DNA of 64,000 nt from Deltaproteobacteria bacterium (GCA_016218925.1 JACRCR010000160.1:25718-89717), one strand, 5' to 3'; positions 10,410-20,711 are shown, counted from the stretch's first letter. Numbers and translations: made by a program. The notes: generated by a model from the letters alone, not told the origin.

Positions 10410-10508
10410 GAGAAGTCGGCGCCGGTTGCTGACCCGACCCCCGGCGGCGGTGTTCACGGCGCCGCGCCCGCTGCGGGCGCTGCCGGAGCCGATTGTGGAG
10501 AAGCTACC

Positions 10509-12107
10509 GTGACGAACGATTTCGAGACCTTCGCGCGAGTGCTCGAGCAGCAGGCGGTTGCCAAGGGCGACGAGACTTTCCTGCTGTTCGAAGGCGAATG
10601 CATCGGCTACGCCGAACTCGACCGCCGCGCCAATCGCATCGCAGCGGCACTGGCGAGGCGCGGCGTCGGGCAAGGCTCGGGCGTGGCGATCATGATGAAC
10701 AACTCGCCGGCCTGGCTGGAGGTTTTCTTCGGCACGCAGAAGCTCGGCGCCTACGCGGTGCCGATCAACGTTGCACTGCGCGGCGAGGGTCTCGGCTATA
10801 TCATCGACCATTCTGAAGCCGCCACGCTGGTGGTCGACGCCGACCTGCTCGATGCAGTGCTGCCGATCCGCGCCGAGCGCAGCGGTCTGAGCCGCCTGAT
10901 CGTCAACACTTCCTATCTGGTGGATCCCGCCACCGCGCCGCCGGTGCCTGCCGACGCTGTCACGCTGGCCGATCTGGCGGCCGAAGGCTCACCCGAGCCT
11001 CGCGATCGCGACCTGACGCCGGGAGGCAAAGCGGTGCTGCTCTACACGTCTGGCACTACCGGGCTTCCCAAGGCGGTGGTGGTACAGCGCGGGGGCTTCA
11101 GTTGGGCGGGCGTCACCGCTCTGGCGCAGGCCGCCTACGGTCCCGGCGAAGTTCTCTACACCTGCCTGCCGCTCTTCCACGCCAACGCGCTGTTCCTGAG
11201 CGTCATGCAGGCGCTGCGCTGCGCACTGCCGATCGCGATCGGACGCCGTTTCAGTGCCAGCCGTTTCTGGGATGATCTTCGCAGATACGATGCGAGCACG
11301 TTCAACGCGCTCGGAGCGATGATCCCGATCCTGCTCAAACAACCTCCCAGGCCCAGCGACCGGCAGCACCGCGTACACGTCGTGTTCAGCGCCGCCGCGC
11401 CCAAGTGGGCGTGGGAGCAGTTCGAAGAACGGTTCGGAACCAAGATATGGGAGGCCTACGGCGCAGTCGACGGCGGTGGGTTCATGCTCTTCAACATGGG
11501 CAACGGACCGAAGGGCTCGATGGGCGTGCCGCCGCCCGGCGTGGACGCGCGAGTCTTTCGCGAGGATGGCACCGAGGCCGAGCCCGGCGAAGTCGGCGAG
11601 CTGGTCTTCAAGGTGGACGACCCGGTGGCGCGGCGCGTGGACTACTTCAAGAACGAGAAGGCTTCGGCCGCCAAGATCCGCGACGGGTGGTTCCACACGG
11701 GCGATCTCGCCTCGCGTGACGATGAGGGGTGGTTCTACTTCGCCGACCGAGCCACCGATTCGCTGCGCCGGCGCGGCGAGAACATCTCCTCGTTCGAGAT
11801 CGAGAAGATCGTCAATCAACACCCGAGCGTTCTGGAATCGGGGGCGTACGGTGTGCCCTCCGAGCTCGGCGAAGACGACGTCATGCTCGCGGTAGTGAAG
11901 AAACCCGGCATGGAAGTCACGCCCCAGGAGCTCGTCGCGTTCTGCGAGCAGCGCATGGCCAAGTTCATGGTTCCCCGTTACATCGATTTTCGCGACTCGC
12001 TGCCCAAGACCGAGACTCACCGCGTGCAGAAGGCCAATCTCAAGAAGGAAGGCGTGACGGCGACCACCTGGGACCGGGAGAAGACCGCGCCGCCGCGTCC
12101 CGCGTAG
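10509..12107 (+). CDS. AMP-dependent acyl-CoA synthetase/ligase
   Basis: LLYTSGTTGLPKA, YGAVDGGG, WFHTGDLASRDDEGWFYFADRATDSLRRRGENIS. Confidence 0.95.
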   Translation: MTNDFETFARVLEQQAVAKGDETFLLFEGECIGYAELDRRANRIAAALARRGVGQGSGVAIMMNNSPAWLEVFFGTQKLGAYAVPINVALRGEGLGYIIDHSEAATLVVDADLLDAVLPIRAERSGLSRLIVNTSYLVDPATAPPVPADAVTLADLAAEGSPEPRDRDLTPGGKAVLLYTSGTTGLPKAVVVQRGGFSWAGVTALAQAAYGPGEVLYTCLPLFHANALFLSVMQALRCALPIAIGRRFSASRFWDDLRRYDASTFNALGAMIPILLKQPPRPSDRQHRVHVVFSAAAPKWAWEQFEERFGTKIWEAYGAVDGGGFMLFNMGNGPKGSMGVPPPGVDARVFREDGTEAEPGEVGELVFKVDDPVARRVDYFKNEKASAAKIRDGWFHTGDLASRDDEGWFYFADRATDSLRRRGENISSFEIEKIVNQHPSVLESGAYGVPSELGEDDVMLAVVKKPGMEVTPQELVAFCEQRMAKFMVPRYIDFRDSLPKTETHRVQKANLKKEGVTATTWDREKTAPPRPA

Positions 12108-12147
12108 CCGATCGGACGCCGGTGCGCCGGCGAGCAAGGAGACCGCG

Positions 12148-13395
12148 ATGCAATATCTGGATCTGGACCTCGACCTGACCGATCGCGAACGCGAGCTTCG
12201 CGCGGCCGCGCACCAGTTTGCGGCCGACGTTCTGCGTCCGGCCGCAAAGGCACTCGATGAGATGCCCGCCGACCGGGTCGTCGAGAAGAACTCGCCGCTT
12301 TACGAGGTGCTGCGCAAAGCCTATCGGCTCGGATACCACACCATCGGTATTCCCGAAGAGCTCGGCGGGCAGGGGCTCTCGCCGCGCGAGCGCCACATAG
12401 TCTCGGAGGAACTCGCCTGGGGCTGCTCGGGGCTGGCGATCGCGATCGGGGTGGCGTCGTTCCCGTCGCTGGCCGCCGCGATGTCGGGCAACCCCGATCT
12501 GATCAAGACCTACGTCACGCCGTTCCTCAGCGACACCGAAGCCAGGATGATCGGCTGCTGGGGCGGCACCGAGCCCAACCACGGCTCCGATTTCGTCGCT
12601 CTGGGAGCGGCCGAGAACAGCAATCCGGCGATCGTTCCGGACGTGCGCGCCAGGCTGGTCGGCGACGAGTGGGTCATCAGCGGCCAGAAGTCGCAGTGGG
12701 TGAGCCTCGGCACCATCGCCACCCACACGCTCGCCTTCCTGTCGGTAGACCCGAGCAAAGGCATGTCGGGCAACGGCGTGTGCATCATTCCGCTCGAGCA
12801 ACCCGGCGTTTCCAAGGGGCCCGCGCTCAACAAGCTCGGCCAGCGCCCGCTCAACCAGGGCGAGCTGTTCTTCGACGACGCGCGCGCTCCGCAAGACCAC
12901 ATGCTGGTGGGCCCCGAGATGTACGACATGTACGTCGACGGCATTTTGGCGATGGCCAATGCGCTGATGAGCGCGACCTTCACCGGCGTGGCGCGCGCGG
13001 CCTTCGAGGAGGCGCTGGCCTACAGCAAGACGCGCATTCAGGGCGGCAAACCGTTGTGCGAGCATCAGCTCATCCAGCGGATGCTCTTCGAGATGTTCAT
13101 GAAGGTGGAGGCGTGTCGCCGGCTCTCGCGCGCTGCCTACTGTTACAACGCGGTGACGATGCCGCCGGCCGTCGAGTATTCGATCGCGGCGAAGGTGTTC
13201 TGCACGCAGGCGTCTTTTGACGTGGCGTCGATGGCTCTGCAGATCCACGGTGGCTACGGCCTCAGCAAGGACTACGTCGTCGAGAAGCTGTTCCGCGACG
13301 CGCGCGCGTCGCTGATCGAAGACGGTACCAACGAAGTGCTCGGACTCGCCGCCGCGCGCAAACTGGTCGAGCGCTACGGGAACGCGGTGAGCTGA
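12148..13395 (+). CDS. Acyl-CoA dehydrogenase
   Basis: Full-length ACAD fold; LQIHGGYGLSKDYVVEKLFRDARASLIEDGTNEV C-terminal signature. Confidence 0.95.
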   Translation: MQYLDLDLDLTDRERELRAAAHQFAADVLRPAAKALDEMPADRVVEKNSPLYEVLRKAYRLGYHTIGIPEELGGQGLSPRERHIVSEELAWGCSGLAIAIGVASFPSLAAAMSGNPDLIKTYVTPFLSDTEARMIGCWGGTEPNHGSDFVALGAAENSNPAIVPDVRARLVGDEWVISGQKSQWVSLGTIATHTLAFLSVDPSKGMSGNGVCIIPLEQPGVSKGPALNKLGQRPLNQGELFFDDARAPQDHMLVGPEMYDMYVDGILAMANALMSATFTGVARAAFEEALAYSKTRIQGGKPLCEHQLIQRMLFEMFMKVEACRRLSRAAYCYNAVTMPPAVEYSIAAKVFCTQASFDVASMALQIHGGYGLSKDYVVEKLFRDARASLIEDGTNEVLGLAAARKLVERYGNAVS

Positions 13396-13403
13396 AAGCT
13401 GGA

Positions 13404-13514
13404 GGGGTCAAGTCGCGCCTTTCGATTTGCCGTCGCGACCGGTCGGAGCTGAGAGGGTAGGGGGGTCAAGTCGCGGCTTTCGATATGTCGTCGCGACCGG
13501 TCGGAGTTGAGAGG
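13404..13514. repeat. Tandem pair of ~53-nt intergenic direct repeats (period 58 nt), each containing the 10-nt palindrome CGACCGGTCG
   Basis: 13404-13456 and 13462-13514: ggggtcaagtcgcgSctttcgatWtgYcgtcgcgaccggtcggagYtgagagg, 4 mismatches by hand alignment. Confidence 0.9.
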
Positions 13515-13528
13515 AAGGCGCAGGTGCC

Positions 13529-14284
13529 ATGGGCAACGTAACGATCGAACGCGAAGGTGCGGTGGCAGTCTTGCGACTGGCCCGTGCACCGGTCAATGCG
13601 CTGGAACTCGAGTTCGCCCGCGAGTTCGAAACGGCGCTGCTCGAGCTGACGCCCGCGCAAGGGGTAGGTGCCATCGTGCTGGCGGGCAGCGGCGGTTGCT
13701 TCTCGGCAGGCCTCGATCTGAAACGGGTGCCCTTCTACAGCTTCGAACAGCAGCGCGAGATGGTCGCGACGGCCAACCGGATTCTCGCCTGGCTCTACGG
13801 GTGTCCGCTCCCGGTGGTGGCGGCGGTGACCGGACATGCGATCGCCGGCGGTCTGATCTTCGTGCTGGCTTGCGATTATCGCGTAGGCAGCGGCGCGCCG
13901 TGCAAGATCGGTCTCACCGAGGCGCAGGTCGGGATCCCGGTCCCGGCGGTGGCGATGGAGGTGCTGCGGGCGGAGGTCGCGCCGCACGTGGCACGCGTGC
14001 TGGCGCTGCGCGCGCGCAACATCGGACCGCAGGCCGCTCTCGCGTTCGGTGTTCTCGACGAGTTGCAGCCACCCGACCGCGTCCTGCCGGTGGCGATCGA
14101 ACGGGCGCATGAAATGGCGGCGATGCCCGTGCAGGGGTACGCGAAGATCAAACGCCAGCTGCGCTCCGAAGCGTTGGCCCGGATCGAGGAAATCCTCGCG
14201 GGCGGTACCGATCCGATGCTTCGGTCGTGGGTTACAGAGGGCGCCGGAGAGGCCGCCGCCGCACTGTTGCGTGGAGCGAAGTAG
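13529..14284 (+). CDS. Enoyl-CoA hydratase/isomerase family protein
   Basis: AIVLAGSGGCFSAGLDLK and GHAIAGGLIFVLACDYRVG crotonase motifs. Confidence 0.93.
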   Translation: MGNVTIEREGAVAVLRLARAPVNALELEFAREFETALLELTPAQGVGAIVLAGSGGCFSAGLDLKRVPFYSFEQQREMVATANRILAWLYGCPLPVVAAVTGHAIAGGLIFVLACDYRVGSGAPCKIGLTEAQVGIPVPAVAMEVLRAEVAPHVARVLALRARNIGPQAALAFGVLDELQPPDRVLPVAIERAHEMAAMPVQGYAKIKRQLRSEALARIEEILAGGTDPMLRSWVTEGAGEAAAALLRGAK

Positions 14285-14320
14285 CACGCCGGCCCGCGGC
14301 GGCACAGAGGAGACGAAGCG

Positions 14321-15592
14321 ATGAACGAATTCATGTTGGATGAACGTGCGCGAGCGGCGCAGGACAAGACCCGCGAGTTCGTCAAGAATGAGGTCGATCC
14401 CGAGTATCTGCGGCGCATGGATCGCGACGAGATCCGCTTTCCGCGCGAATTGTACGAGAACTACGCCCGGCACAACCTGCTCGGGCTCAGGTTCCCGAAG
14501 CAGTACGGCGGGCAGGGAATGGACTGGGTCGCCGAATGCGCCGCGATGGGCGAGATCGGCGTGCTCGGCATGGCAGCCGGCTGCGCCTTCGTGATGCCGT
14601 CGATCGTCGGCGAGGCGCTGAACACCTTCGGCACCGAAGAGCAGAAGCAGAAGTATCTGAAGCCGATGCTCGAGGGCAGGCTGGTGTCGGCAGAGGCCCT
14701 GACCGAGCCGCGCGGTGGATCCGATTTCTTCGGTGCCAGCAGCCGCGCCGAAGACCGCGGCGACCATTTCGTCGTTCGCGGCATGAAGCGCTTCATCGTC
14801 GGAGCCGAAGGCGCGGATTTCTTCCTGGTCTACGTCCGCACCAACACCGCCGACGACGCGCCGCCGCACATGCGCATCAGCGCGATGATCATCGAGCGAG
14901 GCCCCGGCGTCGAGGTGAAGTACCTCTACGGTCTGATGGGAACCCGCGGCGGCGGCACCGGTCGCGTCGTGTTCCGCGACGTCGTGGTACCCAAGGCCAA
15001 TCTGGTCGGTCCGTTGCACGGCGGGGCGCTGGTCTTCAACACCATGATGATCCCGGAGCGCCTGTGCAGCGCCGCGCCGGCGCCGGGCGGCATGCGTGCG
15101 TCGCTCGAGGTGGCGATGAACTACGCCGACCGGCGGCGCGCGTTCGGCAAGCCGATCAGGAAATACCAGGCGGTGAGTTTCATGATCGCCAAGGCGCAGA
15201 CATTGCTGGACGCGAGCCACGCGATGATCTTTCAGGCGGCGCGCGCGGCCGATGTCGGTGCTCCCACGGTGCGGCGTATCGTCTCGGAGACCAAGAAGTT
15301 CGTCACCGAGGCGGCCTGGGATGTGGCCAACCTGGCGATGCAGGTGACCGGAGGCATCGGCTACACCGACGTCTATCCGATCGAGCGCGCGGTGCGCGAC
15401 ACGCGCCTGGCGCAGATCTGGACCGGCACCAACGAGATCATGAGCGGGATGATCCAGCACGACCTCTACGAGGAGTTCCACGCGCAGCGCGGCCGCTATC
15501 GAGACTTCGAGCGCGACGCGATGCACCCGGACGACACCGAGAAGATCTTCGACGACGACGACATGTGGAAGGTCTTCGACAAGCAGCAGTGA
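14321..15592 (+). CDS. Acyl-CoA dehydrogenase
   Basis: ALTEPRGGSDFFGASSRAEDRGDHFVVRG; QVTGGIGYTDVYPIERAVRDTRLAQIWTGTNEIM. Confidence 0.95.
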   Translation: MNEFMLDERARAAQDKTREFVKNEVDPEYLRRMDRDEIRFPRELYENYARHNLLGLRFPKQYGGQGMDWVAECAAMGEIGVLGMAAGCAFVMPSIVGEALNTFGTEEQKQKYLKPMLEGRLVSAEALTEPRGGSDFFGASSRAEDRGDHFVVRGMKRFIVGAEGADFFLVYVRTNTADDAPPHMRISAMIIERGPGVEVKYLYGLMGTRGGGTGRVVFRDVVVPKANLVGPLHGGALVFNTMMIPERLCSAAPAPGGMRASLEVAMNYADRRRAFGKPIRKYQAVSFMIAKAQTLLDASHAMIFQAARAADVGAPTVRRIVSETKKFVTEAAWDVANLAMQVTGGIGYTDVYPIERAVRDTRLAQIWTGTNEIMSGMIQHDLYEEFHAQRGRYRDFERDAMHPDDTEKIFDDDDMWKVFDKQQ

Positions 15593-15645
15593 GCGAGCGC
15601 TGCCAACCCAGTGCAGGACAGAGAACCGCACACAGGGAGGCCACA

Positions 15646-16005
15646 ATGAACAAGTCAGTGATGATCGCCGCCGTCTTCGTCGCCGTCAGTGCCGGATCGG
15701 CGCTTGCCCAGCTACCGGCTGCTCCGGGCGCGGTGATGCCCTCGCCCAAGGCTGTCGTCGAGGGCGCCAAGCAAGGCGCGACCGATGCGGCCGGCGCGCA
15801 GGTTCAGGGCGCCAAAGACGCCGCCGCTGCCAAGGCCGCGGGCGCGGCGAACCAGGCCACCGGCGGCGCTGCCGCGGCGGCAGCGGACAAGGCGGCCGCT
15901 GCGCAGCAGACGGCCGATCAGGCCAAGCAGGCAGCCGACAGCGCCAAGCAGGCCGGCCAGGCCGCAGAGGGCATGGGCAACATGATGAAAGGCGTCGGTC
16001 ACTGA
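15646..16005 (+). CDS. Secreted Ala/Lys/Gln-rich low-complexity helical protein
   Basis: ATG 15646 after cagggagg; signal peptide MNKSVMIAAVFVAVSAGSALAQ; LEA-like AKxAADxAKQA repeats. Confidence 0.75.
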   Translation: MNKSVMIAAVFVAVSAGSALAQLPAAPGAVMPSPKAVVEGAKQGATDAAGAQVQGAKDAAAAKAAGAANQATGGAAAAAADKAAAAQQTADQAKQAADSAKQAGQAAEGMGNMMKGVGH

Positions 16006-16042
16006 CCGGGCCTCGTTGCTGGCGTCGCGCGGCCCTTCAGCT

Positions 16043-17059
16043 TCAACGCGACCGGCCGGATGGCGCTTCTTGCCGCGCGTCGGCGGGTGCGTACATGCTT
16101 TCCCAACCGCGCTGCTGCCAGCCAAAACCGCCGGCGGCTTTGACGCGCTGATACTCGCGCGTGCCGTGCGCGTTCTGGAACGCCCACATCGCGCGCGCCC
16201 AGGCGGGCAGATCGGGTATCCAGAAGCGCTGTGGCAGCGGCTCGGCCGGGTGCTCGGCGCCGAGCCGCACGCGCGCCAGGATCACGCCTTCGCCTTCTTC
16301 GTGCAGCCGCCGCGCCAGCAGCGACCCGTCGGCGGCGACGATCTGCGCCTCCCCCAGATAGTGCGAGCTGTATCGCAGGAACGGTGCTCCGGGAGTCTGG
16401 CACTCGAAATGGGCGCAATGCGCCGCGTGGATTACCGGAGCTCCGACCAGACGCGCGAACCGCGCCGGGGTCGAACGCATGATCTCACGGTTTTGCGCGT
16501 CCCAGCCCGACCACAGTGTGCGTAGCAGCGGCGCCTGCGGCAGCGTCCACCAGCACGACCCGCCGACGATCATGCGCGCGCGTCCGCGCAGCCGCGCGAC
16601 CGTGCGTGTCCGCACCAGTTCCCAGCATACCGCCGCACCTACCGGTCCGAGCGGGCTCTGGATCAGTCCGTCATCGTGGCCGCCTATGTAGTATGCGTTC
16701 TCCCACATCGTCGGTTGGTCTTTGTCGTGCTGTCCGAGCACGCCATCGGGTCCGGCCAGGACGAAGCGGTTGGTTGCATCGCCGCCGTGAGCCGTGATGA
16801 ACGATCCGCCGACCACGCCGTGGTACTCGCGTGCGAGGTCGCACAGCAGGCGGGTGGCCGGCCCGTCAGGGGGCAGCGCGACGTGGCGCAGCGCGAAGTG
16901 ATAGCCCACCGGGCTGGTGAAGAACTCCGGCAGCACGACCCATTGCGCGCCGCGTCGAAACGCTTCGCGCACCAGCAGCTCCGCGCGCGCCAGATTGCCC
17001 GCCACATCGCCCAGGCGCGCGTCCATCTGGATCGCCGCCGCGGTGATCGTCTGGTCCAT
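16043..17059 (-). CDS. Carbon-nitrogen hydrolase (nitrilase superfamily)
   Basis: Likely start ATG 17057-17059 (MDQTITAAAIQMDA); E-K-C triad candidates: VVLPEFF, HDKDQPTMWENAYY, AAVCWELVR. Confidence 0.9.
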   Translation of the reverse strand: MDQTITAAAIQMDARLGDVAGNLARAELLVREAFRRGAQWVVLPEFFTSPVGYHFALRHVALPPDGPATRLLCDLAREYHGVVGGSFITAHGGDATNRFVLAGPDGVLGQHDKDQPTMWENAYYIGGHDDGLIQSPLGPVGAAVCWELVRTRTVARLRGRARMIVGGSCWWTLPQAPLLRTLWSGWDAQNREIMRSTPARFARLVGAPVIHAAHCAHFECQTPGAPFLRYSSHYLGEAQIVAADGSLLARRLHEEGEGVILARVRLGAEHPAEPLPQRFWIPDLPAWARAMWAFQNAHGTREYQRVKAAGGFGWQQRGWESMYAPADARQEAPSGRSR

Positions 17060-17322
17060 TCGAGTGGTCCCCGGCCGCTGCATAGCACGACGCTTCACGA
17101 AGGCGGAACCTCCGCGGTGCGGCGCGGCGCCGGTCGGGACGACGTCGCCGGTGTGGGCAGTGTGCCGCCGCTGCGGAGGTCGCTTCGACCCCGCTCCCGG
17201 CATAATCAATAGGTGTGGTCGCATCGCGCGCTGATCAACCAACCGCTTCGCGGAGTGCGGCGCGCGCGGCCGCGCCGGTGGAGGGCGTCGCTGGTCCGCG
17301 ACCCGAACAGATCGAAGACCAC

Positions 17323-18636
17323 ATGCGTGCTCGGATGCGAGACGTTCTCGCCTCGCGCTCGACCGCTGCGGCGTTGGTAGTCCTGACCGGAACCGGCGCA
17401 TTCTGCGCGATCAAACTCTGGTTGACGCCGGGCGCGGCGCTGTCGGGGTATGCGCCGCTGCTCGGGCTCGCGTTGTTTCAGGTCGTGGTGCTGATGTGCG
17501 TGCAGCGCGGCGCGACGACCTCGCTGCTGGAGCGGGTGCTGGTTGCGGACATGGCGGCGGTCTGCGCGGCGATCGCTTGGGCAGGAGTAGTACCGGGCCG
17601 CGCCACGGGTTCGGACTTTTTCCTGATGGGCCTGGCGATGCTCGGCGCCGCGCTGGTGCCGTGGAGACCGCGATCTCAGGCGACGCTCGCCGTGGTGGCC
17701 GCCATTGCGATCCTCGCCAACGCTTATGGTGCCAACGCAGCGATGACGGGCACGGTGGACTTCCGCACCTTCGTGCCCGCGGCGGTGCTGCTCGGCGCGT
17801 CGGTGTACACCAGTTACACGTTGCAGGCGGCCGAGCTGCAGAGCGCGCGCGCCGACCTGCTGCGGCGAAGCGCCGAAGCGGAGACCAGGGAGCAGAGCAT
17901 GATGCTCGAACGCAATGTCCTGGAGCGCACCGCGGAATTCCAGGCGGCCAACGACGAGCTCGAAGCTTTCAGCTACTCGGTATCGCACGATCTGCGTGCA
18001 CCGCTGCGTGCGATGGACGCTCTGAGTCAGGCGCTGCTCGAGGACTACGGGGCCAGTCTCGACATCGATGCCAGGGACTACCTGCAGCGCATCCGCGGGG
18101 AGACGGGCCGCCTGGGAGATCTGATCGACGATCTCCTGCGTCTCTCCCGGGTGACCAGATCGATCATGACGCGAGAAGTGGTCGATTTGAGCGCCGTCGC
18201 GTCGATCGAGGCGGCGAGGCTGCGCAGTTCGTGCCCGCAGCGCGACGTGCAATTCGTGATCGCGCCCGGCATGCACGCGAGTTGTGACGGCGCCCTGGTT
18301 CGGGTGCTGCTCGAGAACCTGCTCGGGAACGCGTTCAAGTTCACTCGCAAGACGGCGCGTGCACGCATCGAGTTCGGTTTCGAGCAGCACGACTCCGGCC
18401 GCGTCTACGTGGTCAGGGACAACGGAGTCGGCTTCGACATGGCGCACGTCAGCAAGGTCTTCGAGGCGTTCGAGCGTCTGCACAGCGCAGACGATTTCGA
18501 AGGAACAGGAATCGGGCTGACCACCGCCGACCGGATCGTCCGCCGGCATGGCGGTACCATCACGGCACATGCGCAACCCGGCGAGGGAGCCACGCTGCGC
18601 TTCACGCTGGGGCCCGCGGGGGAGGAGATTTCATGA
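17323..18636 (+). CDS. Membrane-associated sensor histidine kinase
   Basis: ORF 17215..18636, likely start 17323; ELEAFSYSVSHDLRAPLRAMD H-box; DNGVGFDM; GTGIGLTTADRIVRRHGG. Confidence 0.92.
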   Translation: MRARMRDVLASRSTAAALVVLTGTGAFCAIKLWLTPGAALSGYAPLLGLALFQVVVLMCVQRGATTSLLERVLVADMAAVCAAIAWAGVVPGRATGSDFFLMGLAMLGAALVPWRPRSQATLAVVAAIAILANAYGANAAMTGTVDFRTFVPAAVLLGASVYTSYTLQAAELQSARADLLRRSAEAETREQSMMLERNVLERTAEFQAANDELEAFSYSVSHDLRAPLRAMDALSQALLEDYGASLDIDARDYLQRIRGETGRLGDLIDDLLRLSRVTRSIMTREVVDLSAVASIEAARLRSSCPQRDVQFVIAPGMHASCDGALVRVLLENLLGNAFKFTRKTARARIEFGFEQHDSGRVYVVRDNGVGFDMAHVSKVFEAFERLHSADDFEGTGIGLTTADRIVRRHGGTITAHAQPGEGATLRFTLGPAGEEIS

Positions 18637-19073
18637 ACGACCCGATCGTACTGTTGGTCGAAGACAACCCCAACGACGAACTGCTGACGATTCGCGCGCT
18701 GCGCAAGGAGAACATCGCCAACAACATAGTCGTTGCTCGCGATGGCCAGGAGGCGCTCGATTATCTCTTCGGCAACGGAGCGTACGCCGGGCGCGATTTG
18801 TCGGTCCTGCCGCAGGTGATGCTGCTCGACCTCAAGTTGCCCAAGGTCAGCGGGCTGGAGGTGCTCGCGCGCGTGCGCGCCGACGAGAGGCTGAAGGCTC
18901 TTCCTGTGGTCATCCTGACGTCGTCGGCAATGGACCGCGACATCGTCGACGGCTATCGCCTCGGCGCCAACAGCTACGTTCAGAAATCGGTCAGCGCGGA
19001 GGATTTCAGGCAGGCAGTGCAGCGGCTCGGGCTGTTCTGGCTCCTGGTGAACAAGGTGCCGAGCACGTTCTGA
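18633..19073 (+). CDS. Response regulator, single REC domain (Rcp1-like)
   Basis: VLLVEDNPNDELLTIRAL, LLDLKLPKVSGLEVL; 4-nt overlap with the kinase. Confidence 0.93.
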   Translation: MNDPIVLLVEDNPNDELLTIRALRKENIANNIVVARDGQEALDYLFGNGAYAGRDLSVLPQVMLLDLKLPKVSGLEVLARVRADERLKALPVVILTSSAMDRDIVDGYRLGANSYVQKSVSAEDFRQAVQRLGLFWLLVNKVPSTF

Positions 19074-19179
19074 CCTCCCTGACCGATTCGAAGCCGCCCG
19101 AGGGACTGCGAGTCCGGATCGCGGCGCGCGGACGCGGCGGCCGCGCATCGATCGAAGGCACGACGAGGAGGACGGCGAT

Positions 19180-19839
19180 ATGGCGCCAGTTGACGTCTAC
19201 GAAGCGATGCGCACCACGCGAGCGGTGCGCAGACTGAGGTCCGATCCGATTCCCGACGATGTGCTGCGGCGGGTGCTCGAGGCCGCGACCTGGGGGCCGA
19301 CCGGCGGTAACCGTCAGCCGTGGCGCGTGATCGCAGTGCGCGACGCCGCCAAGAAGAGCCGCCTGCAGCAACTCTACGAAGCACCCTGGCGTGCCTACTC
19401 AGCCGCTCACCGAGAGGCACTGGCGGCGGCGCCGTCCGACGTCAACGAGCGCGATGCGCGGATGCTCGCGGCAGCCGACCACCTCGCATCGCACCTGGGC
19501 GAGGCTCCGGTGATCCTGGTCTTCTGCTTCAACGCCAGGTTGATGGCGATCACCGACTCGGTGCTCGACCGTCCCTCGGTGGTTGGTGGAGCATCCGTGT
19601 ACCCGTCGGTGCAGAACACGCTGCTCGCGTGTCGCGCCGAAGGCCTCGGTTGCACGCTGACGACGTTGCTGTGCATCGCTGAGCCGCAGGTCAAGGAACT
19701 GCTCGAGATTCCACAGGAATGGGGCACCTGCGCATTCGTTCCGATCGGCTATCCGGTCGGTCGCGGTCACGGCCCGGTCAGCCGTCGCCCGCTCGAGACC
19801 ATGGCGTACGCCGACGCGTGGGGAGAACCGCTTCGTTGA
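19180..19839 (+). CDS. Nitroreductase-family protein
   Basis: MRTTRAVRRLRSDPIPDDVLRRVLEAATWGPTGGNRQPWRVIAV. Confidence 0.92.
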   Translation: MAPVDVYEAMRTTRAVRRLRSDPIPDDVLRRVLEAATWGPTGGNRQPWRVIAVRDAAKKSRLQQLYEAPWRAYSAAHREALAAAPSDVNERDARMLAAADHLASHLGEAPVILVFCFNARLMAITDSVLDRPSVVGGASVYPSVQNTLLACRAEGLGCTLTTLLCIAEPQVKELLEIPQEWGTCAFVPIGYPVGRGHGPVSRRPLETMAYADAWGEPLR

Positions 19840-20705
19840 GACCGGGCGGCCGACATCACCGCGGATGGCGACTGGCCGCCCGGTGCGTCGCGACCGTCGT
19901 GCTCGCGCGGCTGGGTGTGGCGACGCTGGCGCTTGTGGATGTCGTTGCGCTCGCGTCGCTGGACATCGGTGCGCTCGCACAGACGGAGCCGCCCCGGAGC
20001 GCCGCGGCCGATGCGCGCGCCGGCGCGCTGGCACGCGAGATTCTCGATCACGTCGACGACCTGTTTCGCGGGCAGGCCAGTCACGGGCGTGCGCGCATGA
20101 GCGTCACCACCGAGCACTGGCAGCGCAGCCTCGAGCTGGAGTTCTGGAGCAAGGGCAAGGAGCGATCGCTGATCCGCATCACTGCGCCGAAGAAGGAGCA
20201 GGACACCGCCACTTTGCGTTCGGGAAACGACCTGTGGAACTTCCTTCCCAAGGTGAAGCGCGTCGTCAAGCTACCCTCCTCGATGCTCGGTGCGTCGTGG
20301 ATGGGCTCGCACTTCAGCAACGACGATCTGGTCAAAGACAGTCGCATGGCCGACGACTACGCGCTTTCGATCAGTTTTCGTGGCGTTCGCGACGGCGCCG
20401 AGGTGATCGAGGTCACCGGTATCCCGCACCCCGACGCCGCAGTGGTGTGGGGCAAGGTGGTCGTGGAGGTACTGGCCGCCGACCGGATGCCGCGGGCTAT
20501 CGGCTACTACGACGAACAGATGAAACTGGCGCGGACACTGACATACCACGACGTCGCCGCCTTGGGCGGGCGCCGCCTGCCGACGCGGATGTCGATGCAG
20601 CCGGCCGACGAGACCGCCGAGTCCACCGAGGTGCTCTGGCTCGAGATCGCCTTCGACGTCGATCTGCCGGACGAGATGTTCTCGCTGCGCAGCCTGCAGC
20701 AGTGA
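19836..20705 (+). CDS. Outer membrane lipoprotein-sorting (LolA-like) protein
   Basis: ORF 19719..20705; start uncertain (TTG 19836 proposed); IRITAPKKEQDTATLRSGNDLWNFLPKVKRVVKLPSSMLGASWMGSHFSNDDLVK. Confidence 0.85.
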   Translation: MRPGGRHHRGWRLAARCVATVVLARLGVATLALVDVVALASLDIGALAQTEPPRSAAADARAGALAREILDHVDDLFRGQASHGRARMSVTTEHWQRSLELEFWSKGKERSLIRITAPKKEQDTATLRSGNDLWNFLPKVKRVVKLPSSMLGASWMGSHFSNDDLVKDSRMADDYALSISFRGVRDGAEVIEVTGIPHPDAAVVWGKVVVEVLAADRMPRAIGYYDEQMKLARTLTYHDVAALGGRRLPTRMSMQPADETAESTEVLWLEIAFDVDLPDEMFSLRSLQQ

Positions 20706-20711
20706 CGTGCG

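Noticed and set aside
13466-15646. 726-aa antisense ORF over enoyl-CoA hydratase and acyl-CoA dehydrogenase
   Set aside because: Antisense artefact; its end simply translates the intergenic repeat
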